From: Metopolophium dirhodum
Taxonomy: Eukaryota; Arthropoda; Insecta; Hemiptera; Aphididae
NCBI RefSeq assembly: GCF_019925205.1
Contig: NC_083563.1
Coordinates: 11,727,228 to 11,791,227, forward strand
Reading direction: 5' to 3'
Length of the DNA stretch: 64,000 bases
Each line of letters begins with the position of its first letter. Position 1 is the first letter of the stretch. The position numbers were made by a program, and so were the translations under genes. Of this stretch, positions 11,701-26,099 are shown piece after piece. The notes under the pieces are model-generated. The model made no database searches and was not told where the DNA came from. It saw nothing but the letters and a program-made list of their open reading frames with translations.

Positions 11701-14700
11701 TAACTTTCTTCAAAATTAAAATCCTATGTGGGACCTTAGATAATAATCTTACTTTTAAGTTTGTTAGTTATACCTAGAACTGTTAAAACACAGTATTTAT
11801 TTATTTTTTTTTGTAGAATTAAATAATACTGTAAAAAACCTTGCAGTAGGTACCTTAAATTATCGGAAATTGAACACAGGTTATAAAAACACAGTTTTAT
11901 AAACTATAAATATATTATGAGCGATTTTAAAATGGCTTAATAATTTTAGAAAACACTTTAAAAACCACAATAATACGAGAATTATTTTAGAATAAATTAA
12001 TATTTAAAATCATACTACCAAACTGATATATCTAACATAGAGTCTAGAAATAATTTTAGTTTAAATAAATGTAGTTGTAATTCATAGTAAATTTTGCACA
12101 AATTAAAATTCTTAAATATAAAATTAATTTTCTAATAATATTAACTAACATTTATTTTTTTTATGCAACCTATGTAAAATAAATATGTATATACATGTAT
12201 AATACAAATTCACATCTCTAGAACTTAGACCCATTCCACTCTAACATTAAACATTTTAGTAAAATGGATCCTTCTAAATGTCAAGTTTGCTATATTACGC
12301 ATAAATAAGAATTTGAAGTAATATGTCTTCTTAACTACTAATATTTGTCATTTTAGCATGATAAATTTTCTTATGACCAGAAAAATATTTAATTCAATAC
12401 TTTTGTAAACACAATATAGCAATAATTCAGCCTTGAATCTTATTTTTCCTATATAATTACTGGATCTTGTCAATCCAATTGAACGGCCCTATAATATTGT
12501 TATTCATAGTTTTTCACTTAGTATTATTATGTTTTGAATAATATTTCAGTAAAATTGTTTAAGCGTTGTTGTCTGAAATATTCCATCATTTCCAAGGCTG
12601 AACTAATAATTATTTTCATTATTGCAATTGTTCTTAAACTGAAACTAATAACATTAATAAAATAGTTTAAAATGTTGTTATATTATTTAGTGATCTTTTA
12701 TATACTCATATATATAGGTTTGTTTTATTTTTCAGGTATGTTAATGCTGTTGATAAAGCATTGAAGAGTTTTGAATACACTAGTGAATGGGCAGATTTAA
12801 TATCTGCCTTAGGAAAATTAAATAAGGTAAAATTATTGAATTACTAAATACATCTAAACATATCTTATAATAATATGTATGTTGGCTTGCATTGATATAT
12901 ATAATATTATATTGCCAGTTATTCATAAATATATTTCTACATAGATCTTAATATCTATATTATATACAGGTCACGCAGTGCCTTATAGTATTTGTCTTTG
13001 TGGATATTTTTTTTACCAACTTTAATTTACAAAACTTTTATAGTCCAGATGAATTTAAATCAAGTGTTGTCTGAAATACTGAAAAAATATTATTTTATTA
13101 TTAAATAGTCTCAACTCTCAAGTACAGAAAATAAGTTTTTAATTTTTAATATATTACATTTGGATAATTATTTCAAATAAGTATTACTCTAGAGCAGTGG
13201 TTCCCAACCCTTGGGCCAGGGTCCACTTACTGGGCTGCGGACTCTGGTCGAGAGTCTAAGCAAAGGTTCAGCAAATTTTAATTGGCATCAACATCAAAAT
13301 TTTATAATTTTATATGATTTTTTACACATCTAAATTTTTTTTCATCGTCTTATTTGTTTGTGTTTATATTTTATACCAGTATATTAGGTAAGTAGTCTCA
13401 AAGTCTGTTTTACATAATTGGTGGTCCGTATAACTAAAATGGTTGGTAACCACTACTCTAAGGAAATATTTGTGTAGTTAAATTTGAATAAAAAATAAAT
13501 AAATTTGTATGTATTTAAAAAAAATATTAATTTATATCTATTATACATGTTTAAATAGGTACTCATGTACCCAGTATACTATCGAAAATATTACTTAGTA
13601 TCCACATGACTAGGTATCAATTGGGTTAGGTTACCTATGTAACTAATATATGCCGAGTCTATCCTTCACGATTTTCATTATAATGGTGATTGGGAACTGC
13701 TTGTTTTTTTGATTTTGTCATTGTTAAAATTAGATATTTTTTTTCACTATTACTTTTTGTGTTTAGTATAGCTATTTTACTAGTATTTATAGTTAAGTCC
13801 TAAACTATTATTATAGAATTAATATTTGAACATAATATTGCATTTATTATGCAATAATATTATATTATATTGTACAGTATTTTATTCAACATAACTTATT
13901 GTTAATACTTAATTTAATTTATATATTATACTCTGTGACCTGTGTAAAGAAACAATAAAACTAGCATTATTCGTAAACTGGGATTTTCCTTATTTTTTTG
14001 TTAATTATTTTAACTTTTTTATTTAATATTCAGGCTTATACTATAAGTTTTTTAAATAAATTAAATTAAATTTTATATTTTTCAGTAGTCTTATTCCAAT
14101 TCATAACATATTTTTACTTAATAATATTCTCTTTTTATATTACACTTATATTTTGTATTTGGTAAAAAAAAAACTCCTGCCAAAGATACAATCAAACCTA
14201 CTAACTCCTAATTTGATGTGGATATTTTTAGATATTACATTTGGTGCCACGCCTAACCAGAAATCAATAATAATATTGTTTATTTAAAGGAATTAGGCTA
14301 TAGCTACATATTACTTTAGTGACTATTGACATTAAAATAGTAAAATAGTGTTACATATGTTTGAACTTCTGGGTAAATATTTACATGCCACAAATAATAA
14401 AATCATATTTTAATTTGATTAGTTATTTTTGAAGGGACCTTACAGTAGTAAGAAAGTTAAAGGTCAATATATGAAATATAATTTTTTTGAACTATAAAAA
14501 ATCAGTTAAATAATTTGAATAGCTGTATTGATGCCAACAATTTTAAATGCCATTTTTTATTATTATTACACAACATAATAGTGGTGGACATATCGAATAT
14601 ATACAAATTATCAGAACAATCCTGATTTTTGAAATCCGAATATGCTGATTAATGACTAATTTTTATATTCTAATAAATTTAATTCCATAACATATTTTCA

Positions 14701-17700
14701 TTACAATAAAATAAAATAATTTATTTTATGATGTATTAAAAATAGTTATAAGTCACATAAAAACTAAATCCATAAATCTGGATGATTTGGGAAATCCGGA
14801 TAAGAATTTGATTCAAATCCGGATTTAGATATCCGGATGTTTGGGTAATTCAGATATTCAGATTTCACACCCATCCCTAAAACATAATATATTATATATA
14901 TTTACTTTTTATGAATTATTAATGTTCTATATTTTATTATAATACAGGTGCTACTAAGTTATACAAGATATCCTGTAATACCACGAGGCATAAAAATTAG
15001 TAAACGTCTAGCACAATGTATGCACCATGCTCTTCCTTCTGGTGTTCACTTGAAAGCTCTTGAAACATATGACATTATATTCAAATGTATGGGAACTAAT
15101 CGTTTAAGCCAAGACCTCTTTATTTATAGTGCAGGTTTGTCAAAAAAAAACTACGAATAAGTAAATAAAATATTAAGTTATCATAATTAATTACATTTTT
15201 AAAATTGTCATTAGGTTTATTTCCTGTAATGGGTTATGCTGCTATGAATGTTAGACCGGATCTCTTAAATATTTATGAAAATCATTTTGTACCCTTGGGA
15301 GAGAGATTAATACCAGGGTTAAATGGTTTTCTAAGCGGAGTATTACTTGGCTTGGAAGAAGGTTCTGATTTTTTTGACAGGTAAATCTTATAATTAAAAT
15401 CGAATATTAAAATTTGTAACCTTACAATGTATTTTATTTCAGGACAAATCGTTTATTAGACAATGTATGTGCTGGTGTTGGTGCTCCAATATTTTTTAGT
15501 CACCTATGGGAATGCTTAGCTAATAATTTAGCAGTTCGACTTCCTGCTATTTTGTATATACTGTCTCGGTTTGATCGAAAATTATTAATAGAAAATCAGA
15601 GTCATATAATGGGTACTAACGTTGATACAATGGTTACTGCCATATGTGCGTGTGTACAAGATTCTATGGTTTTGGTTCAAAGAAGTGGTTTAGATTTATT
15701 ACAAGTTGGATTCCCAATGCATAGCACACAACTATCCAAAAGCGATATGATTCGTCTTATTACAGCATCTTTAGTAACTATACTCCGTAGAGATATGTCA
15801 TTGAATAGGTATTACATTTTGGTACATATATAATTTAGAATATATGACCTATATGGATTTAATTTATTTTTAGGCGTTTGTATGCTTGGCTCCTTGGTAA
15901 TGAAGTTAATTTAACTTTATTAAGTTCAGACCATCCTTTAGTAAAATTAAGAAAAGCAAGAGAATTAACTACAGTAAAATATTTTGAAATATATTCCAGA
16001 GACTTACTTGTACAGGTATTACTTTTTAAAATGGTATTAATTATTATTTTAATTTAATAATTATTCAATGTTTTTTTAGGCTATAAAAATTAAACTTCAT
16101 GAAGCAACTGGTTGTAAGCCACATGACTTACGCCCATATAGACTTCTTGTGTCTTTATTAGATAAAACTGAAATTGGTCCTGTAATTCTAGATGATATTT
16201 TGTATGAAGTTTTTAGACTTCTTTATTTATGTTGTCAAAAAGACAACAAAATTGATAAATCATCTGAATTGATAAAATCAGCAAATTTATTATTTAGTTC
16301 CTTGGAGCCTAAATATTTATGGGAATATACAGGTATTATGTTTTCAAATGCGTGTCAATCACTAACCAGGATAGATCCATGCGAAGAAACATCTAGCGTT
16401 GTTAAATCTGTTGGTAGTGGTGACTTAAGCCTTGTTGAAATATGCTCTCTGACAGATTTCCTATTGGATGCTATATCATTTGAAACTTTTACTGAAACTC
16501 CTAGTGAACATTTACTTGAATTATTCATCCACATTGCAAGTACATTAACAGATAATTGTGATATGTTGACTTCAGATCAAGCAAGCACATCTTTAATGTT
16601 GTTCTTAAAAATACTGTCTAAAGTTCAACCAACATTAATACCACAGACAGATTTAGGATATAGCTCATTGGATCAAACTACTGAGCTGCCAAAAAAAGCC
16701 ACTGAGCCCGGAAAAATTGTCCAATTAAATGTGGATACGCCTAAAATAAGTGGTGTGAAAAGAGCTCAGTCCCCAAAACTCAGAACTATATCTGACACTT
16801 CAAGTGTTCAATCTGATTCAACAATTGTAGCAGATAACCCGTCAATTGATTTACATTCAGATACAACTAGTGGAGTATTTGATGGCGATTCTTTGAATTC
16901 TGCTATTTTGATGCAAAATTGCAACCAAAAAGAACAACAAAGCATTTATAAATCTTGTATTAAACAATATGAAAAATTTTTTGTAACCTTTGTTTATGGT
17001 GTACGAGCAAACATTGGTGAAACCAAAGGATTAACAGTTTTGATGGATGCCTTAAAAGTAAAATCACCGCAAGCAACTGCTGAGGATCGAGCAAGAAATT
17101 TAGAAGAACTTTTAAAAACTGTGCTTAATTTACAAAAACAAACATTTGATGAAAATTATGAATATGAAGGTACTGATGAAATATCCCCTATGACTATCCT
17201 CAATAATAAACGCAGTGCTGGGCTTGAGTGGACAAAACCTGTTATGTTAGCTTGTAGAGTATTAGTAGACATATCAACATTTCAAGCAATTCCATTGTCT
17301 GATTCAATGGCATCATTAGTATCATCAATTGATATAAAAGATTTAAATAATGATGTTCTACCAGAATGGTTAAAGTTAATTATTGTATGTTGTTGTTGGT
17401 TGGGAAATACTGCCCCTTCTCTACAACTTGTTACTATTGGAACTTTAGTGGATATAGTTGCACTCTGTCGAAGCTCACAATTGCATAGCAAATCTAACGA
17501 ATCAAGAAATGGTGTTGTGTCACTAGTCCTGTTACCACTATTGAAACCTTTTCAATTATATTATATTGAATACCATACAAATGTTTTTCATGTGAGTTTT
17601 CTTTAATTTATTATTATTTCTAAGAACATTATTATAATGATCTATTATATTTTTTTTAGGTTATTGCACATTGGCTTTGGTTTCATTTGGCTAATCCATT

Positions 17701-20700
17701 ATATCAAGTGCGCTGTGTTGAACTACTTTATTTATTGCAGAGCTCTTTGCATTCAAGTGATATTGTAGAAAATTGTATTGGTATGCAGAATATTTTTAAA
17801 TTTCAAAAGTATCCATATTTATAATTTATTTTCATTAATATTGTGATATAGGAGAAGAATTAACATCAAGAAAAGCATCTGAATTTCATAAATTAAATGC
17901 TTTCAGAAAATTTTCACTCTTATGGCATGTAGGCCGAGAACTTGCCGCAAATTCTCAAAATGTTGGAGACATGTTTTACAAGTAAGCCAATAATTTTTTA
18001 TTCTTATTATTTCTATATTTAAATTATCTATAGGTCTTCTGTTCAAAATGAGATCAGTACCGGACGGCAACCAGTTTTCGTTCTTCAAAGGTCAGACACC
18101 ACTACAGCGGCCTGTAAAGTTGTGTCATGTGACGTTGCCACGCCCATGCGCACAACTTGGCCGCCTGGTAATGATCTCATTTTGAACATAGTATAGTTTC
18201 TAATAGAATAAATTTATTTTTTATGCTTTAGAAATCTTTTGTTGGCACAATTCAAAACTTTAAATCATAAACAAAATATTATGTGAATCATCTTTTAAAA
18301 TATCTAAAATCTTTTAAATTGTCTGATTTAGTAAATAACTTTTTTTTTTATTATTCATAGGTCAATGTTGAAAACATTAGATAATTTAGAACTTGGAGAA
18401 AGAAATGCAATAAAAGTAGAAGCAGAAGGATGGCTTCTACACTCTTTATTAAGAGGTGATATTAGCAGATTAATAGATCCTCTTATACTATTACTACTTG
18501 ATCCATGTACATCAAGATTAAGTGTTCTCCATGCCAAAGTTAGTCCGACACAAAATAATGACGCACATGATTATTCTGAAACTTCTTTAAATGATCCATC
18601 TGCCAAAATTTATGCTATTAGTTCAGTTGATGGAAATGTAATGTATCATGTAGCAGATAAGTGTAAGCAAGCACCAAAAATTGCCCCTAGCCGCAGTAAA
18701 CGTGTGTTTGCTATTACAACATTAGCTGAACAAGATTCTTCAAACCTTTTTAGCCGTTATGTTACTGTAAAAAAATGTCAAATGATGACTCGATATGAAC
18801 CATCTTTAGCAGAAATGTCTGAATCTCATCATAAAAACATGTCTTTACTCCAAAATATTTCTGTTTTTGTCAATCCATTTTCTGTTGATCCTAACGTTAC
18901 TAACAATAATGAATTTGATGAAGATTATTCTGAAGAAAAGAAAGAAAGTTCTCAATACTCCATGGATATGTTGAATAAAATTAAACGATTTAAATCAAAT
19001 GTACAAAACACGGTACGTCGTTCTCCTAAGAGAAAACCAGAAAGTAAACATATTCAAAAATCTGTACAAAGAACTGGATCCTATTCATCCCTTGATTCTA
19101 TAAAAACTAACCCAGTTATGAATTCTACAACAATGATGTCATCAATTGATTTGTTACACTTATCATCCATATCAGACACAATATTTGCTCGAGTTACTGA
19201 TGGCGAGACATACCGTAACAATATACGAACATCTGCTTCTGCAACTGATATGAATGGCCATTTTACAGAAAATGAGACTGATTTAGTTCGGAGCTATTCA
19301 TTTTGTGGAAATGAACAAATCAAAATTGATACAGATGAGTCAACACCTGCTGATGAATATTTCGACCCTTCGAAGTCTGAAGAAACGTCTGTTGTACGAG
19401 AAGTTCTTAATAGTGTGCTAGATGCTGTAGTAGATGAAACACTTGTGCCTTTAAATGATGAAGAAGATGATGATGATTTGACTGAAGTATCTGAATCAAT
19501 CAAAGAAGATATTTCTATGGCTCCACCTGAGTATAACATGGATGGTAATGTAAGAAATATACACTCTCATCTTCTGTTATATTGTGGAGTTTATGATGTC
19601 CAACGAACATTGTATGCTTTCTGTACATTAACAAACATGTTAAAAACAAATGCCCGTGCACTTTTATGCGCTGCTGCTACTACTTCTGTTCCTGTAAAAT
19701 CTCAGATACTAAAGTTACTTTCTAGACACAGAAAATCAATGTTTGGTAGAGGATTTCATGGAGAAATTGATATGACTGGAATACCATATAATCGAGGCAG
19801 TAGCATGTATTTAGAATTACTCATATCCATTTGTCTTTATTATATCCGAAGTTACTATCCCAATTTAGGACAATCTAAAATCACACAAGAGGATATTGCT
19901 GGTAATCGTCAAGTACAAATGTCCAGTGTAGAACTGCTAAGTCTTATTTGTTGGGAATTAAGCGGTATCGTAAGAGATAGTGGACGAGGTTTAGCATGTT
20001 ATTTAGCTGAATTACTTGCGAGATGTAAAGCACAAAAAGTTGCATTGCACTGTTTGTTAAGTAGTGTACTTGAAAATTCTGGTCCTGAATGTAAAGCTAC
20101 CAGTTTCACTGCAGAAATATTGTCTTTTAATAATCATGATCCTACAGATCAGGGATCTGTTGAAGGTAGAATGAATCGTGAATCTGAAGCATTCCAAGCT
20201 CTATTATTAAGACTATTGCTATCACTAATCATATTAGAACATGAAGTTGATAATAGCCGTCATCGTGGTAACAATGTGGTAAATGATTCCTATGCAGATT
20301 TAGCTGCTGATAACGTAGAAGGCACTGACGTTCGTTACTTATCCGGCAGACCAATTCCTTTGCAACCAATGTTTGTTACTGCCTTAGTTGCAGCCTTACA
20401 TCCATCTGCTCGAATGAGACATTCCCATATTAACTGGACATCACTTGTAACATCTTCATTACCATATCTTGGACCAGCCTTGGTGAATGTTGTCTCTGTG
20501 ACTGTACGACAACTATGTGCAAATATTGAAACATTAGCAGAAGTTTATGCTGATAACACAAAAAATGTTAATTTGAGGTAATAATATTTATGTAAATAAA
20601 TTGACTAGTTCATTTTTGTATTATTCTTAATTAATAACCATTAATTTGTGTATTTTAGATTACCAGCAGATTATGCAATAACACAATTGGAAGCTCTTAC

Positions 20701-23700
20701 TGTCCTATGTCATTTTTGCCTTCTTGATACTGGTCAACCATTTAACCATCCTTTAGATCATAATTCTACGGCAAATTCAAATACTCCAGCTCAGCTATTC
20801 AATAATCTTGTTCATGTCTTTATTCCATCTCCTCTTTTAGCTGTGAGTAATACATCATTAAATTTTCTTTTTTAGTATTTAATATTAATAAATGTTATTT
20901 TCATTTTTATAATTCTCAAAGCTCCAAGATCAATCATCTAATGATGAAACTGAACCTCAGTTAGGAGCAAGAAGATCTTTATTGGCAATTTTGCCAAGAA
21001 TTGTAGCAAGTGTTTCATTATTATGGAAAGCACTTTGTACTGGAAAACAAAGGTATACCTACCATGTTTAAGTAAAATTATTACTTATTAGTTATATAAT
21101 AACTTCAAATCAATTTATTTTAGTGAAAATAATGTGGCTGGATGTCCAAGGTTAGTTAAAGGCCAACTTTTAGATTTATTAAGTCCAATAGCAGAACATC
21201 ATGGCAATAGCTTTCTAACCGCGTTTTCAATTGTATGGAAAGAGAGACGATCGCGCGCATCTGTATTATCATCAACTGTAAGTCAATTAATTTATTTAGA
21301 AAAATACTACAAATTATTATTTTGCATTATTTAATGTTCTCGAAACAATATTTATGTAACTAAATTTAAGTTTGATTATTTAATGTTCTCGAAACAATAT
21401 TTATGTAACTAAATTTAAGTTTGATTATTTATTTAATCAGTTATCACAAGTATATATTGTGATTAATGTCCTAGCAACATAATAAAATATTCTTTTTCTC
21501 TTAGATTGTACCTGAAGCTACAGAAATGCAACAAGTTTTAGTACAATTATTAAGTTCCATAAAGTCAATGCCATTGGATTCATTAATACAAACTATTCAC
21601 CAAGTTGTCAAACAACCATCATTAAGTCAAGTAATAACAATTTTTACTAACTTATGTATGGTTATTATTAATATTTGTATTATGTTTTCAGGCTGGCCAA
21701 CAAGATACACAAATTAGTATTGAAGTGAGCGTATTGGAATTATTTGTTCATTACGTCCAGCTCGCTCCTGGTCATTACTTAGCAGAAACATGGCAATCAC
21801 TTCTTGGATTACTCAAAGAAGGAATAACATTATCACCTCCTTCACAGTTTATGTTATTATCAGTATTAAGTCAGTTTGTACATAGAGCTCCTGCACCATT
21901 AGCTGATCGTAAAGATCAAAAAGATCTCCAAGATATTACAGCTAAGGTAAATATAAAAGTACAGTTAACCTGTTTGATAAGTACTTTGTTCTTATCACTA
22001 TAATTAAAACATTTGCAATACAAATTTAATTTGAGAACACTTGATGATGAAATGTCTTCTTTTATCAATGTTTTTAGATGGTTGAAAGCTGTTCTCAAAT
22101 AGCTGGAGCTTGTTTGGAACAGAGTTCATGGCTAAGAAGAAATGTGTCTGTAAGAGAAGATGAATTATCTGCAGCTAATTCTATTACCGAAAAAGATATA
22201 GAAAAGGGTAAAAATTAATCATTTATTATTTACAGGTTTTTGATTCTGATGTTTGATGAACCTCCTATTGATCTCGTAATGATGTGTTTTTTTTTTGTAT
22301 TTGTGTAAACAATATATGGTTTAAAAAATAGTCTTAAGATTTTCAACTTTGTGAGTGGTTCCCGATAACAAATTGGGTGTAATTGGTACTTTTGAAAGGT
22401 CAAATTTGAAAATCCCCAGTAGTTTTCATAAAACGTTAGGATAAACAAGAGAAAAATTAAGAAAAAACAGGAATTTTCATGCAAAACCGGTTTTGAACAA
22501 AATCGATTTTGTCATTTTGTATTAACTCAAAATCAAGATACTTGAATTTTTATTTTTATTTTTTTTAATGTCACCAAAAAAAATTTGCCTGGTCAGAGAA
22601 TTTAAAAATTTTATAAAACGCTCCTTTTAAGTTTTTAGGGGAAATTAAAAATAAATGCAATTCCACAATATTATGAAGTTAAAATGTTTACAAAATTTGT
22701 CAAAATAAATTTGCAATTTATCATATGAAAATAAATAAAAAAATATATTTTTTCTATTCATATTGGGGAAGCAGATTAACAAAACGCGCTATGGTGGAAA
22801 CAATTTGTACCTTCCGATTCGGGATGTATAGATATAGTTTTATATTGGTTATTTTACTTTTTATAATAAATGAATTTCGGTATCGAAACTTTATACGATT
22901 TTATAGTTAACTGTATACGTTGGTAAGTATAATTTCTACTTTTATTATCAAATACATTTCACTTAAAGCAAAATATATGCAAAATGTCGGGAAAATACAT
23001 ACAATCTCCCGACTCCATGTAGGGGGGAACCCGCCTAACCATCAGTACGATAGGCATCGACAGCGCTCTCAGTGTTAATTTGTCTTCCCAATAAGATTTT
23101 TAAATTTAATACAAGATTCCCCATAAGTTTTCCTACCTTTAACAAAAAAAAAGTCTAAGGCATGTCAAATTAATTTTTTATTTACGTTTGAAGATCAAAT
23201 TTTTATGACGTTGGGTATTTACCCTTAAATTAATGATTTTCTCATTTTGTTGTAATTTAAAAATGATTAACCATGGATACTTTAAATGTTTGCCAAATGT
23301 TTATATTTACAGTTTCTATACGTGGTATAATTTGAAAAAATATTTTTACTCTAGATATTTATGGACTTTTAGTTTTTTTTAAATATTGATAAAAAAAAAT
23401 TTCACTGGATTAAAAAGCTTGAAAATGTAGTACAAGGTTCCTCATAAGTTGTTATATTAGCCAAAATAATAAAGGCATATGTACAAATTTATTTTTATAA
23501 ATATTTATAGACGTCTTCACTTAGAATAGTTTTTTGTGTACAATGATTATATTATATCATTGAATTCAAACTTAACACATCCATTATAGTGATCTACTAA
23601 AAACCAACTTGCTCTCCTTTTTTTTCATTGTAACTAAATTATTTATAAAGTTTTTAAAATGTATAATTAAATATATTATATAATATTTTTTAGTTGGAAG

Positions 23701-26067
23701 TGGCAGTGGAAGCAATGCTCAGTACAGTATACCAGCCCAAAATGTGCTAGCCCAACTTCTTGCACCCTTGTTAGATATAACATTTGGTAATCAAGAAAAA
23801 GAAAGAGTATGTACAATACTCACAATGATCATGTATAATGTAACGCCTTATTTGAAAAACCATACGTAAGTGCCTATTAAATTTAAAATAACTATTTAAA
23901 CAATATATTTAATTTCTTATTTATATTCTGTTTATAAAATGTAGTAATAAAAATATGCCAAGTTTTCATGCGTGTTCTCAAATCTTGGCCAGCATCAGTA
24001 CGTATCAATATACACGAAAGGCTTGGAAGAAAGATGCAATGGAACTTTTACTTGATCCAACGCTATTCCAAATGGACGATCGCAGTATTCAATATTGGAA
24101 AATTATAATTGATAATTTAATGTCTCAAGACACAACAACTTTTAGAGATTTTATGGGTATATTTTTATTTTTTGTGATAAGTTATCAATTGTTATTGTTA
24201 TTTTTTATATGTGTTTATATTTTTAGGTCGAATTAATATGAACCAAGCAAACACCTTAAATTTATTTTCAAATAGAGAACAAGAATGCGAGCAAAGAGCC
24301 CAATTATTAAAAAGACTTGCATTTGTTTTATTATGTAGTGAGAAAGACCAGTTTCATAAACACGTTCCTGAAATTCAAGGTTAAATTTAAAAAAAAATGC
24401 TTCTATTCAAAAGATTTTTTTTTTAAATTACTGTTATTGTTTATTAAATAGAAAGACTAGTTGACACTCTTCGTATGCCTCAATCAGGACCCGGTATTCA
24501 CGCGCAAGTGTTCCTATGCTTCAGGGTTTTACTTTTACGTATGTCTGGTCATCACATAACTTCTATGTGGCCAATTATAGTTAGTGAAATGGTTCAAGTT
24601 ATGATTCATATTGAACATAATTTAAGTGCAGATTCAGAAGAATTCAGGTATGTAGTAAAATCATTAGTATTAAGTATTATTTGATGGTACAAACTATAAT
24701 CTTTACTTTTCCAACTAAACAAATATATTGTTTTTCTGGGGTATATGGCTGATCTTCCATTTTTGGCTTATGGCAGGCGAAATACCAGGTATGTTTTATG
24801 TATGCTTATTGCCAGTTTGTTGTGTGCTTTTAACATTTTTGTATATTAACATAGTTCTAATAATGATTTTGAAATCTATTACCAAGGTTAAGTCAATGTC
24901 GCTGCTTGAAGGTGTCTTGGGTTAAATCTTTAACTGATATTCTTCTTTATTTCTCATTTTTAGTAAAAGTATTGAAAATAAAATAAAAACTAATAATGCT
25001 AATGATTAAAAAAAATTAATCAGTGTTTCTTTTTTTCCATTCTTCCAAAATATTTCCAATTCTTCATTTCCTTGCTCATTATTATAGTAGTGAAGAAATT
25101 AATATGGCTGATACCACTCTTAAATCAAATTCATCTTCAAGACGAAGAAAAAAATGGAATCACCGAAACAAGTATACCTTGCAACCTGAGAAACAGAGTT
25201 CATCAAACTCTAGAAAATCTACTGTTATTGAAAAGTAAGTTCTTCTAATGGTGAACAAAACATCAATTGGGGAAAAAGAACACTTTTTAGTTTTTATGTG
25301 CATACTCAACAATGTTCACAGGTTATATTTTAAAGAAAAAAGAAAACCTTATAAAAAATTACATTTTTTTTTTAATTGCCTTTAACAATATCCAATATTG
25401 ACTTGACCTTGATCAATAATTATAGTTTGGTGTGTGGAAGTATGCAATTTTTTTAGCTGTATTAATTGCCTGTAGAATTACTTAATATGTTGGAATTTAT
25501 TTTTAAAATAATTTGAGTTAAAACTAAAAAATTTTAATACTGAATTGTAGAATAGTTTATAGGTTAGAAAATATATCTTATAATTTAAAATATAATACTT
25601 TAATTTGGTAAATACTAATGAGTATTTACACATATTACTCATATTAGTGATTATGTTTGTAGTTTTATATTTTATAAATAAATACCTAACACAGTTGATT
25701 TAAATTTCATATCTTCAATAAACATAATTATTTAATTTTTAATTATGAAAGATATAATTTAAAAAGGATGATTTAAATTGAGAGATATGTATGATATATG
25801 ATAATAAATTAAATAGGCAACTTTTTAATTTTATTTATTTGCCAATAAATGAGTGAATTATTTTTAGATTTTAACTTATACCAGTGGTTTCCAACCTTTT
25901 ATGAGCATGGCCTTAAAATTGCAAATTCAACTTTTCTTGACCCTTGGAAAAAATCATAATAATCGTAAACATAATTCTTATTTATCAATACTAAATTATA
26001 GTATAAAATATTAAAAAATAGAAATTACACTTCCTCAATCATTTTTGTTATTCAATTATTTGAGGAA

Positions 26068-26099
<32 letters not shown>

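Larger units (their letters stand above)
5851..12735 (+). other. DOPEY intron 1 (6.9 kb), repeat-bearing
   Basis: The GTAAGT donor at 5851 and 'ttttcag' acceptor before 12736 flank a long AT-rich intron without supported exons. Recognisable contents are a copy of the unclassified repeat family (8866-9300), a half-copy of the 'cgtcctcttaag' palindromic family (about 9303-9425) and a small TIR element (10575-10730). The rest shows nothing I can name. Confidence 0.7.

Noticed and set aside
16149..20581. Two long plus-strand reading frames (485 and 738 codons) as separate genes
   Set aside because: They are DOPEY exons 7 and 10 read past their splice sites; the exons between them join in phase, and the text matches one protein family.
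22230..22910. Small frames in DOPEY intron 16
   Set aside because: They sit in a copy of the unclassified repeat family, and the flanking exons join in phase without them.
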